From: Phycomyces nitens
Taxonomy: Eukaryota > Mucoromycota > Mucoromycetes > Mucorales > Phycomycetaceae
Assembly (NCBI GenBank): GCA_022702545.1
Contig: JAHRBC010000003.1
Coordinates: forward strand, 620,001-684,000
Direction of reading: 5' to 3'
DNA length: 64,000 nt
Made by a program: the position numbers and the translations under genes. The notes beneath the pieces were generated by a model, which did not search any database, was not told the origin of the DNA, and saw only the letters and a list, made by a program, of their open reading frames with translations. Positions 1 through 11,361 of the stretch are shown in pieces. How positions within the stretch are numbered: the stretch's first letter is position 1; each line of letters starts with the position of its first letter.

Positions 1-1355
1 TTATATATTTATATATATTTATATATATTCATATTTATAAATGCCTCTAGTGCTCCCTCTTTTCTTTAAAATAATAATAATAATAATAATAATATAGATC
101 AATCTATATAAAAAGGGTTTCTTTTGATAGCACTCGGCTTAATCTAATACCACAATAATAATTCTAATAATCTTAATAATAATATATTTATTTGTTTGTT
201 AATGACACTCAAAAGCGACTACTTCTTTTTGTTTGAAAATGTTCCGCAGATTGAAACAGTCCAAAATTATTGGAGGTTTTGAATAGAGTTTTATTAAATA
301 AATAAATAAAAAATATAAAAAATCTCATTAGCTTGGTCAATTTTGGCTGTGGCGCGCAGGGAGTGCAGGGTAATTATCTATATATGTATACCCTCTTCAC
401 CTTATCTAGAAACCATTCTCCGTACTTTGCCTCAAGCCACTTTGGCTATTCTGACCCAATTCAGAAAACAGATGGAGTTTACATTGGGGCAGTGCAGCCA
501 ATGGCATCAAACCTTGTCCTAGAATCTCCAAATACATATAAAAACCCTAATTCCAATGGGATATAATAATATAATAAAATAGCTCTCCAACCATATGCCG
601 TCTTCCTTCCCCCGTGCACGGGCAAAGGGTACATTAATTGCGCCTTTCTTTATTTAGAATATCATAAAGAGTTTATAGAGTCATTTGCAATAAAGTGTTC
701 TAGTAATAAAGGACCGTGGTGGGTTTATTTGATATCACAAGCGACCAATTTTTCACCTTTATTTCACTCTCTTTTCATCTACTAATTTTACACGTGTTTA
801 ATAAAATCTAGTACTCAATTGTTGAATTGATGACTGCAGAATGAAATAAAGACAATCTCAAGTGATAAAAGTCATTTATTTTTTCTTTATTAGACTGAAC
901 AAGTCGGGTTACTCTCGCAAACAAACAAAAAAGTACTTCTTTTTTTAATAGGACACAAAGGGATTGTACTTGCAATTGGAATGAATATAAAGTGCCATTT
1001 GATGCCCTTTGTACTGTAAGAATCATTAGAATACAAATTGTACGGTCTAGAACAATTGTCAGGAAAATGTTTCATACTGTTATGGCGGAAAGGCAAGCAC
1101 AATAAAGATGATTTTAGAGAGCATGTTAAAGATACGAGGTGAAACATTTGCAGTGAAATAAATAAGAATATATATATATCAATAAATCGATAAACCCAAC
1201 AATTATAAACAATTTTCTAGTTTTGATAAGGATATTTTATTTATTAAATAATTACTAAACAGCGCATTAACCTTTTCTTTAAAAAAAGGGAGCTTATATA
1301 AATAGAGACATGGTCATATATCGTGTCTTGAGGTATTAAAAGTGCTAGTGCAAAT
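1..1355. other. AT-rich intergenic sequence, no gene seen
   Basis: This stretch is AT-rich with a (TAA)n run near 70-95 and short scattered open frames on both strands. None has a recognisable motif, a sensible exon structure or gene-like codon use, so I call no gene. The right end is the 3' flank of the minus-strand phosphatase. Confidence 0.6.
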
Positions 1356-2652
1356 TTACAAGTGTCTGACAGAGGCATCAATCTTGGCACCAATGGTGTC
1401 GTTGAGAGAGTGGCCGTGAACAAGACCAACGGAGATCATGTCATTGTTCATGGGGATTTCTGACTCGGGGAGATCTACGTTCTTGTAACGAAGACGCTTG
1501 GCAAGATGAGCGTAGACGTTGTTCTGAGGTCTAATTGAGTCACCACGGCCCATGTTTCCAAGATCCCAGTTGTTCTATAGAGAGATGTCAGCACATCTCT
1601 TGGACCTGTTTATTTTACATACCTCAACAGTGTTCAAGGAAGAGTAATGGGTGTAGTAGGTATCATCTCTGGTACCCTTCAAGTGGTGGGGGATGTCACC
1701 GAGCAAGATACTCCAGACTCTGTTTCTGCGAGAGTAGGTGGCGTTCTATTGTAACAAGTCAGAATCTTGCTGGATTGTCCATTGATCAATTACAAACCTC
1801 ATCGAATGTGACAAGGACCAAGGTCTTGGAGAGGAGCTTCTTGTTGTTCAAGGTAGACTTGTAGAACTTGTCGAACCAGTCGCTAGCATAGGTAGCGTTG
1901 GTGTCGTGGCCATCGTTCAACATGTTGGGGGTATAGCTGCCGAAAGCATTAGTACTTGACCTTTTCTTTAAAATTATAGGCTAGGAATACTTACAACATC
2001 CAGTTGGGGAGGTCGCCAGACTCGATATCCTTGGCAAACTGCTTGCCTAAGACACCATTATTGTAAATACATTGTAAAACCAAAAAGGTTTTCTTTTTTA
2101 AATAAGCTTACTGTTGACAATGTTGCGGAGACGCTTCTTGTTCAAACCAATGGAATCGAAAGAGACGGCAGGGTTGTGCTTGCGGACATAGTGGCCAGCA
2201 TTGTCACCAGTGAAGCCAGTGGAAGGAATATCCTCCTCATACAACTTCCAGGTCAACTTCTTGTTCTCGAGGAGATCAAAGATGGAGGACTGCTCAGAGG
2301 GAATGTTGTAGTAATCATCATCATCGATACCAAAGTTGGATCCACCAGCGGCAGCAATGTAATTGGGCTCGGAAGGATGGGTGATGGCTAATAGACGACA
2401 TTAGGATCCGGTAACCTCTTTTTAAAAAGTCATTGGTAGCTTACCATTGTAGTTGGTCAACAAGATGCCCTGAGACTTGAGCTGGTTAAAGTGAGGAAGA
2501 GCATCAATGACCTCAAAGTCCTGGTTCTCGAACCAGATCTGGAGAATGTGATCAAAGGCCTTTCCCTTGGGAGCCTTGTGGCTGGGCTTAGCAGACACAA
2601 AGGCAGTAGCAAGCGAGGCAAGAGTGATAAAGGTAGCAATGGAGACACGCAT
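1356..2652 (-). CDS. secreted acid phosphatase (phosphoesterase family)
   Basis: Predicted secreted acid phosphatase of the fungal PHOA-like phosphoesterase family (Pfam Phosphoesterase, PF04185), which releases inorganic phosphate from phosphomonoesters outside the cell. The start at 2652 gives a signal peptide (MRVSIATFITLASLATAFVS). Family motifs follow in order: WFENQDFE early in the protein, ITHPSEPNY at the start of exon 2, YTPNMLNDGHD in the middle, and LVTFDEN across an intron before YSRRNRVW. The protein ends VRHL. Introns fit GT-AG, for example the donor after LTNYN (about 2445) and the one splitting TFDE/NATY (about 1746-1797). The gene looks intact. A TATA-like box lies about 55 nt upstream of the ATG. 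I know the family; the exact substrate and any phosphate control are inferred. Confidence 0.9.
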
Positions 2653-2706
2653 GTTAATAAGAGAAGAAGCTGATGATATTCTCTTTTTTTCCTGCTTGAC
2701 GATCTA

Positions 2707-2720
2707 GAGTATTTATACTC
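2707..2720 (-). promoter_or_regulatory. TATA-type box of the acid phosphatase gene
   Basis: A perfect palindrome reading GAGTATAAATACTC lies about 55 nt upstream of the phosphatase ATG at 2652. Position and sequence suit a TATA element for a regulated secreted enzyme. This is inferred from sequence only. Confidence 0.5.
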
Positions 2721-3118
2721 CCTTGAATATGGCCCTGTGCATGGATAGCAGATTATAGCAGAGTGAATTCAGTTGCCAAGGCTGAATATAGGTATACCAA
2801 TATGATAACAGAACCCTATCATGTGTGCTTGTCAATAAGCAATACAGGTCTATCTAGGAGCACAAAGACTGATATATGAACCCTAAATCTGCGTTTGACA
2901 GAATTTGGCCTTGTCCAACTACATTCCTTGACAGGAATAGGTGTACAACCCAATATCGGAAAAAGTTATTAGATATGAATGTTATAAAATTGCATTTGAG
3001 CACGATTTATCCAAATAAAGGATTTTATTTTAAAAAAGGGTCAAATGCAGCAAACTATTTTGCAACCAGTAAAGCTATCCTATTGATGATTATGGAGATA
3101 ATTGTGTACTACTTGATC

Positions 3119-6100
3119 TTATACTGGTAAGGTCTCTTCCTCATTCATTGTCTTTACGTCCTCAAACACGCTGATGATTCGTGGATCAATGTTGGGTGTA
3201 AACACAAGGGTTTCCAAGGTTACTAAAAATCCGCTGCATTCCTTTTGATACTATAATAATAAAGAGTTAGCCAAGCCAAACCAAATCAAATCAAACCAAA
3301 GTATTGGTGTACTTACAAGACGGAGCATCTCTGTATACCAGCCAAACACCCACCAGTATGTCCAATGGGTGTTTGGATCCTGTGCTCTGGCTGTGCATGC
3401 AACAAGAAGCTCTTGCAATGTGTTTACAAACTTTTGGTATATGACCATAAACACTTCCTTTTGTTCTCTTGTGACGGTAGTCAACGAGTTATCAACAATT
3501 CGGAGTGTGTCGAGCTCTTGCTGGGCTTCAGCTTGTGCCACTGTACATAACAGTCAGTACTAAATCAGGAAGAACACGTTGTGTTCCACATTAGCAACTT
3601 ACTCTCGGTAAGGCCAGTAGATTGTCTCTTTGCTTCATTTTCTGCGTGAAGCTCCTGATAACTCTCGAGCTTCAATCGAACCTGAACAACGCGAGACACG
3701 ACCTTGTTCAGAGTGTTCTTCAAAATTTCCCAAGGATAGGCTCTGCAAAGTCATCAATTGCACATTCACATTCACAATTAACCTTCAAGTTACCTTCCAG
3801 CATTCTCAAGTTGCTCAGGCTCAAAAGTCCAAGATATTACTGAAGTAGGATCAATGACGCGGTAGTTCAATAGCTTGTCCAACAATATGCCCAAGAACTA
3901 TATAGTAGCGTACACGCCAATTAAAGCCAAAATGCCCATTGATAACATTTTGTACAACAGCATCTATACCTGAGTGTTATTCTTCCAGAAGGAAGATACG
4001 ATTTGAACCGTGTGTAAACGTCCTTCTGGTGTAGAGTTTACATAACGCATGACCTCAAGATAGCTATTATTTGAAAATATACAACGTAAAGACCCATGGG
4101 AATTTACAGAAATATACTACTATACAGAACTTACCGTTCGACTACATTGAGAACATGAGAAAAACTCTTGCTTCCAACCAGCAAAAGACATTGGACAAAC
4201 AGCTGTCGGACAGAGTTCAATTGAGCTGTCTCGTCCAAGCCAAGTTTAGCCTGCTCGGCCTTGAAGTTGTTTAGGATCTCTCGGACTTCCTCGACCGTCT
4301 TCTTTGCTCGAAGGCTGTCAATGACAAGCTTTGCCTGGAGATGAAGTGGGTGGGTGGGATCCTTGAATTCAAAGTCTGGTCCAGGAGCTACGGCTGGGAA
4401 TAATGGGGCAAACTCTTCTGGGATTGTAGTCTTGATACGCTCGTAATAACTCAATCTAATCTCTTTCTCCAAGGTCTCTCGGATAAAACAGGCCTGAGGG
4501 TGCATTTGATCGAGAGTCAATGTGTGTTCCCTACAAAGATGTATTGGTGAATAAGGTGAGTACAGAATACAAGATTTATGATCCAAGATGGATAGAAGTA
4601 TGCTTGAATTACCATGATTTCCAATCCCATTGGAATCCAAAGTTACTCAAATGGTGAGAGAACCAACACCAGAGACGAGACACACACTCGGCATCCAGAT
4701 CCTGCATGCGGTTAAACAAGGCCTTTACGATTCTTCCTAGTGCCCTTGGGAATGTTGAAATTTCTGTCCGGCAGAGTTCTGTCACGATGCAAGAGTAAAA
4801 TACAAGGCGGAATGGTGGTGTGGGCAATTTGAGCATTTGAGAAAAGATGGCCTAGTAAAATGTGGATTAGTAGGATGCCCTATCTCTGTGCCCAAGCCAA
4901 GTTATCGTTTTTTACCTCTACCAACAGATCAGATAAGTTCCAGCCAGCCGTGTCCTCTTCCATCGCATCTTCTTCAGTTCCATTATCCGGGGTAGCAATG
5001 GTTGCGCTGATGAAGCCTGGTTCGAAGCTCTGAGCAATGCCAAGAAGGTACTTTGCACATTCCTTGCGGTTGGACTCAAATACTTGGATAGTATCGGCAA
5101 TAACATCGTTCAAGATAAAGTAGTCAAGACCATCATGGTCAGGAACAGCAACCAAGGCCTGTGCATATATTTTGATTAGCGCTTCTGGCCCATTACACAT
5201 TACCCATACACAACACACATGCTAATTATCCCTTTGGTACCTTGCCATTCTCGTCCACCAAGACCTTTAGGATTCTCTGAGGTCCAAAATACTTGACGTT
5301 ATCGCTGTGTGGTGGGAGCACAAACTGAGGTATATCGTGCTAAAGATAAACACAAGAGTGTGAACACAGCTGGCTCCAAGGTACAAGAATACAGTTATAC
5401 CGATATATTTTACCTGAAGCGCCGACTTGAGTTCATCATCGAACCAACGGAATGGCTTGGGAAGAAGAGGAACCTGTAGAGATCTCTCAATAAGTGTTTC
5501 TATTGTACATTTCCCTCGGTCTATTTCACTTACATCTCCTCCCTTGGAAAGCAATCCCTGGATCAAGGACCAGAGGTGGACCAGAGGCTATAGAGTTTTT
5601 TGTTTTTTGTTTGGTATTACATATGCAGACGCCCAATATCTTTTAAACAAGCCTTTCTTACATCCTTTTCCTCAAACCGGGTGTCTCCACTTCTGTAATG
5701 TTGCAAGATACGCAGAGGAGGTACTTCGCCTCTTTTTTGCATATAAGCATCAATCTTTGACATGACCTGAGCCAACCCATCCGATTCACGCTCATTGAGC
5801 TCTTTCATGCTCTAGACAATAATAATCATCAGCAAACGCATGTAATTGGGGGGTTTTTGTTTGTTTCAAAAATATAGATATCTTTATCTATTCTTACCCA
5901 GGGCAATGTAGACAATATAATATAAATAACACAGTCTACTCGGTCCTATACACATGTTCCCATATATTAGCCTTGCATTTCCTATTTTACAATATTATAT
6001 ATATAAAAATATATAAATATTTAAAATATATATACCCGAATTGCATTTGGCTCATCCAAGACGGCCAACAGGTTGTTTAGGATGAGAATATAGGCAGAAG

Positions 6101-6884
6101 GCAGAATGACATTAGCATTAACGAGCTCTCCGTAGAATCTCAATATCTGCTTCAGTTTGAACCAATTGGAGCTCTCGATGGTTTCCTTTAAAAGCTGGTT
6201 GAATGTCTCCATCAACTTGGCCACCGATTCATGGTTGGACAAGTTGAGCAAACCAATGAGAATGCCATAAACAGGTGCCTTTGCAGGAATATCACTTATG
6301 CTATTTAAAATACACATATATAGATCAGTCGACATTTATCTATCAATTGATCTCAAATTGTGTATGTATGTATGTATGTATGTATGTATGTATGTATATG
6401 GTTTTGCGTACCAAGCCTTTAGGGTATCCTGGACAGTTTCGGGGTACTTTGAGTAGTCATTGTCCAGGATGTTCTTCATTTTGTTCAAATTGACTTGTAA
6501 TTCAGGCGAGATCTAGTGCATGATCGATGAGTATGGTACAAGAAAGGAATAAAAAAGGATATTACCTTGTCACCGATCTTGATAATCAGACTCTTGAGAC
6601 GAACTTCAATATCTTCTACTTCATCGTCCTTTGTTGGCGAAGGGGCTCTGTTGTTGTTTCTATATCCTCTTCTGTCATCTAAAAGAGATCATTAGGATTC
6701 TCTACATTCTACAACTCATCTTGCTCAAATTACCTCCGCCATTGTTATAACGTCCACCGCCAGATCCTCTGTGGCGGTTTCCTGGAAATCAACAATACTT
6801 TTAATCACTCGAGGCCTCTCTGGGCTGCTTATCAAAGGCTTTACCCTCTTGACGCGGTCTGTAACTTCTCGAATCGTAACTCAT
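3119..6884 (-). CDS. nuclear cap-binding protein subunit 1 (CBP80)
   Basis: Large subunit of the nuclear cap-binding complex, which with CBP20 binds the m7G cap of RNA polymerase II transcripts and promotes splicing, export and the first round of translation. The N-terminus (MSYDSRSYRPRQE, then a Gly/Arg/Asn-rich exon) leads into the first MIF4G-type helical domain (VRLKSLIIKIGDK). Diagnostic CBP80 segments are CVSRLWCWFSHHLSNFGFQW (about 4640-4700), LSYYERI (about 4450) and KSFSHVLNVVER (about 4135-4175). The C-terminal domain has TREQKEVFMVIYQKFV (about 3410-3480) and the protein ends EEETLPV. The coding sequence is split by more than ten short introns, one holding an (ATGT)n repeat. The length fits the usual roughly 800 residues. 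It is divergent from the RTC4 gene. Confidence 0.92.
6361..6397. repeat. (ATGT)n tetranucleotide repeat in a CBP80 intron
   Basis: About nine TGTA/ATGT units lie within an intron of the cap-binding protein gene and should not affect its protein. Confidence 0.9.
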
Positions 6885-7100
6885 GTTCGCTCAGGAAAGG
6901 AAAGCGCGTCTTGTTGCATGTATCGGATTAAACCCGTTCAGAGTCACACCAGATACTGTGGCTTGTCGGACTTTCCTCTCTCCCCCCTTGAACCTCTTGC
7001 TGCAAAAGGAGGCGGGAGGGGCGGGCGGGGTGGAGATGAAGCATAGGCCAGTGAACTCTATACTATTTTATTTTTCTTTCTATTGAAATTAAGAAAGAAC
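6885..7100. promoter_or_regulatory. shared divergent promoter, CBP80 / RTC4
   Basis: Only 216 bp separate the two start codons of the divergent CBP80 and RTC4-domain genes, so both promoters must lie here. The stretch contains a G-rich run around 7011-7036 (GGCGGGAGGGGCGGGCGGGG), which stands out in an AT-rich genome, and no clear TATA box on either side. It is probably a housekeeping-type bidirectional promoter. Confidence 0.6.
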
Positions 7101-8798
7101 ATGCCATCTAACAAGGAGAAGAAAGGTCCAGCAACCAGGAGAAGCACTCGAGTGCAGACCAAATCTGAACTCAATCTTGGTCTTGGGTCTCTTGAAGAAT
7201 CAGCAGTTCATTCCACGCCAGAACCTGTTCAACCAAAAGACGATTCCCAAACACCATTAGCCAAACCCAAACCAGCCGAAAAGAAATCCCGAAAAATTGT
7301 TCATGGTTTGTTACCAATGCAATATTAGATTCATATCTTTTTACACAACCAAAAAAAAAACGCGCTATTTTCCAAAGAGAAAAAGGTATCCAAGGAGCCT
7401 TACCCGACCAGCAAATCAAAGGATCCAAAAGAACCCAAGTCTTCTCGAGGATCGCTCGTTAATAATACTCGGTCACCAACCGGAAACCAAACTCCAAAGT
7501 CTCCAGTGTCAACTGTCAAGGCAACAAATAAACTTGGTGGAGTCAAGAATAGTGATGGTTCCAAGCCGCTTGAAAAAGGAATCAAGCAGAACCAGCAAAA
7601 GGATGGGCCTACAAAAAGAAAGCGATCTCTAGATATCTCTGGTGGAAAGGTATCCAAGCCTGGAGTAAAGGCAAATGGTGAAAAGGCACAGAGTATTGTC
7701 AAGAATCTTTCATTGCCAAAACCCATGGCAAGACCATCATCAAGTCAACTGGATGAGCTCTTCTTTACTCCTGCACGTGGCCAAGTCAAGGTCTATCGCA
7801 AAAGTAAAGTTGCTGGATCTTTCCTAAAGTTGCCCGGTGATGATAACCGTACTGCTGAACAAAGAAAGGCACATGCTGATAGAATCAAAGAAGAGGAACT
7901 AAGCATGAGAAGGATTAGAGACTTTAAAGAGTCATTGGAAGATCCCGAGATAGAGGCAGTGTATGCCGAGGGAGGTAAGACTTTTTAAAAAAATAATAAT
8001 CGTCGAGTAATATGTTTTATTAAAATACGAATACAATAATAGCCAGACAATGTCCATATTGTGGAGATATACTTGAACCTCCATTTACTCCTATTCTTGA
8101 AGAGGCCTTTAAGGAAATGGAGGATCTGGACAAGGCGTTTGAAGAGAGTCTGGTGGATACTGAGGGATCACCAAGAATAATGCAGTTTGGTATTCAGAAG
8201 CGAGAAGTCTCTAATATTGAACAGTTTAAATTCTGTCAGCTCCACAAAACAGAACTCAAGATCAAGCCAGAAGGCGTAAAGAATGGATATCCTCTTGAGA
8301 TTGATTTTGATTCTCTTCCGGATCGTATCAAATCTCTTGAACCAGAGCTTGAGCGTGTTATAACCAAAGATACCCCCAGTACCTACCGAGATACAGCCCT
8401 TCAGGCCTATGAAGATCTTGGTCAAGTAAAAGCAAGGGGTACCATGGCTGTCATGGGCAGATTCGAACACACTCTGGTAAGTTATAGACTGATGACCAGC
8501 CCTTGTTAACAGTGTTTGATAGCCTGGTTATTATGGCTCCAAGGGTGCAGCCATAATCCAGAAAGTCTTGGATGCCATGTTTATACAAACCAACATCCTT
8601 ACACATGAAACAGCAGCCCCTCAGTTACCTATGGAATATCTGCAGCAAGTGCTTGTACCCGAGACAGCCTACAGACTCATTCGCGAAGACCTTGTCAAGC
8701 AAGGGCTAGAGTCCAAAGATCCCAAGCAGGTCATGAAAGACAGCAGTGAGTTTGGCACTGTTGTTCACCGTGATTCTGAAGTGGTTGAACTTCATTAA
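7101..8798 (+). CDS. RTC4-like domain protein
   Basis: Protein with a C-terminal RTC4-like domain, named after yeast Rtc4 (restriction of telomere capping 4), probably nuclear. It is built from four exons: 7101-7305, 7378-7975, 8043-8476 and 8523-8798. The first half is basic, low complexity and rich in Lys, Ser and Pro (MPSNKEKKGPATRRSTRVQ onward), likely disordered. The conserved half begins with QCPYCGD (a Cys pair) and continues FKFCQLHKTE (possible metal ligands), then TLPGYYGSKGAAIIQKV across the last intron, QQVLVPETAYRLIREDLV, and ends SEFGTVVHRDSEVVELH. The order matches the RTC4 domain. An in-frame ATG at 7101 is chosen over a non-ATG upstream start. The molecular activity of the family is not established. 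Confidence 0.82.
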
Positions 8799-9044
8799 TC
8801 CACACAACATCAAGCCTGTTCTATATCTCATTATCACATATTACATAGTATATATGTATATACACATGTATACATATATATATATTATTTATAGAATAAC
8901 TCACTATGTATTCCATTGGATATCTTTTTTTTTACTCTTTACAGAGGATGTAATACTCGTTTGCCCCCCAAAAAAAGCACAATTATGGTACAAAAGATCG
9001 TTTTTTTTGGCTTTTATATAAAGTATATAAGCTATTGACTATCT

Positions 9045-9471
9045 TTAATGGTGCTCGACGTTCTTGTGGTGCTCTATTAACAAAACATGATGGTTAGTAC
9101 AAGGCTAGATACACTTGTAATAAACACGTACTCAAGTGGAAGTGGTAGTCGATGGAGTAGCCAATGACAAAGATACCAAAGAGAGCATGGAACATGGGGG
9201 TCATGGAGGCATTGTCACCATCAATGTAACGAGCCTTGTAGTGACCCCAGGGACCAGAGGGCTTGGCAGCCTGGGCGACACCCTTGGGCAATTTCTATTT
9301 GTTGTGTTATTGTCTTGCCTTGTAATTTTTTATTTTTACCTTGTAGAAATCAACCAACTGGGTAATCTGACCGTCCTTGGCAGATCCGCTGACCTTGGTG
9401 GCAGCAGCCAAGTTGGGAGGAACAAGGGACTTGGTGGTGTAAGCACGACGGATGACAGATGCGGCGTTCAT
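9045..9471 (-). CDS. ATP17: mitochondrial ATP synthase subunit f
   Basis: Small inner-membrane subunit f of the mitochondrial F1Fo ATP synthase, part of the membrane stator sector. Three exons are joined by GT-AG introns: exon 1 is 9340-9471, exon 2 ends at about 9133, and a short last exon reaches the stop at 9045. The N-terminus MNAASVIRRAYTTKSLVPP looks like a mitochondrial presequence. It is followed by LPKGVAQAAKPSGPWGHYKA, then a hydrophobic helix (MFHALFGIFVIGYSIDYHFH), and the His-rich tail LKHHKNVEHH typical of the family. The length of roughly 100 residues fits. The gene looks intact. Confidence 0.88.
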
Positions 9472-10089
9472 GTTGGTTGGGTCTTGTTAAAGAAGTGCCT
9501 GGCAAAAAACAGTAGACCCGGAAAAAAATTATTTTTTTTTGTTACCGCCATCATTGGCACAGTGTTTTGGGCCTATATTCGGACTTCATTTTTTTTGGAC
9601 GTTGGAAAATTTTATTTTGGAGGTTTTCTTTTTATTGGACATTGAGAATATTCAAGATCTTCTTCACTATGCTAAAGATATATATATTTTTGTAAAATAA
9701 GTATAAATGTATTTAATGATTTAGCAATACAATTGATTATTATGGCAGTTTTAAGATCAAATTTAGTCAAAATTACTTTCAAACAAAATTTAGAATGACA
9801 AGGACCCTAGGAAATATCACAGCTTTACAAAGTCAGTCGTCATTCAAAAATATATATTAAAGTGTGATTTATGTTTGGTTTATAATATATTTCCTAAAAA
9901 GGACTTTTCTGTTACAAGGACTGGCTTAAATTGGAAATTTATAAACACCTAGTGCAAATGACACTTTTTGGAGGATATCCTCCCAGAGGAAACCAAATTA
10001 TATGATCTTTTCTTTATTGCACTTGCATTTGTAGATATTCTTCAAATCTCATAAAATAAACAACGGCTAGATAGTGATTGTAGTTCACA

Positions 10090-10680
10090 GGAGGAGCAAA
10101 GTGGTGCCTCCAGAAGAGACCCTAAAACCCAGTACACCAGACTAAACCAGAAGGGGCTTGGTAATGGTGCATCTACTAACCTTTTCCGCTTTACTTTGGA
10201 GGAAATTGGCAGTACCAGGCACTCCTGCAATAATTACAGTGCCTACAACAACAGTAAACCCAACATCGATTTTAGGTGCGATATCCACAATTGGTTTAAT
10301 TAATGTTATAAGAGATCCAAAGCGTATCAAAAAGAAAGAAGGCTTCGACGTGCGACTGATGGTTATAGCACAGGGACAGTGACAGGCCATTATCCAAGCT
10401 TTTTAAAACATATTCATGAAATGGACAAGTATCCTGAAATGAAGCAGTATTATCTTGTCATGGATAATACTCCTATCCATAATCCAATTGACATTGGAAA
10501 GTACATTCCTTCTCGAGGATATAGGTATGCATATATCTTTCGCCATATTCTCCATAACTGAATCCGATTGAAAAAAAAAAGAATCATTGTCAAGGAAATT
10601 GTCATTGACCATGGTAAATCAATTGAAGTTCCTTACTCTGTACCAACTATTGGAGATAAATGATGTTGTCAAATTCAATT
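10090..10680 (+). pseudogene. broken DDE-superfamily transposase (IS630/Tc1-like)
   Basis: Remnant of a DDE_3-type transposase. One frame (about 10158-10375) reads AIITVPTTTVNPTSILGAIS then GLINVIRDPKRIKKK, the strand region before the catalytic core. After a frameshift at about 10376 the second frame reads TGHYPSFLKHIHEMDKYPEM and YYLVMDNTPIH followed by YIPSRGYRYAY. This is the second catalytic Asp block and the RGYR motif that normally precedes the YSPELNPIE block. That last block is destroyed by mutations and an in-frame stop near 10560. Terminal repeats were not identified, so element limits are unknown. It is clearly inactive. Confidence 0.75.
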
Positions 10681-11361
10681 GTTGCCTTAGTCTTGTTCAA
10701 CGATCAAAATAAAATAAAAAATACATCTGTTTGACAGTCTTCATTTATTAGTCCATGCTTTAACAAAAGGAGTAAGGGCTTCGGATGCGATATCCAGAGC
10801 ATAGACGATGAGTTTAACTTGAAATAATATATATATATATAAAAGATAGTTATTTAATCAGACTTGCTGACGGTTAAAGATCTTTCAAATTAGAGACATA
10901 TTAGAGAAATATTTATGCAATCCGTCTAAATAATTAAAGCAAACATATATATATATAAACTGTACAACATACTGACGTAGAATGTGAACGTGAAAATAAA
11001 ATCCCCAAACCTCTCTAATACTTCTTTTACTCTTTACAGATGATCTACATATTAGAATCAATTTTTGAACCGTCTTATTGTTTGGAAGCAGACTTTGTTA
11101 ACTAAAGTCGCCAAACCAAAGTCTGTTAGGAATACAGTTTGAATCAGTAAAGACCTTAAACTACACAATTCATACAGCTCGAATAACCTGACAACAGTCG
11201 ACTTCTAATCTACTCTTCACATTACCAAAGTGTCAAACATGAATTACTACTCATGACAAGCATCTCTTTCTTGCTTTGGTTTCTGCATATCACAAGTAAA
11301 TGAAACTTATGTTATGTGTTGACTTGTGTCTTATCATATTACTAATTCATATAGTCCTTGA

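Noticed and set aside
333..1147. Short open frames of 72-85 codons at the left end
   Set aside because: No motif, no gene-like codon use, and lengths expected by chance.
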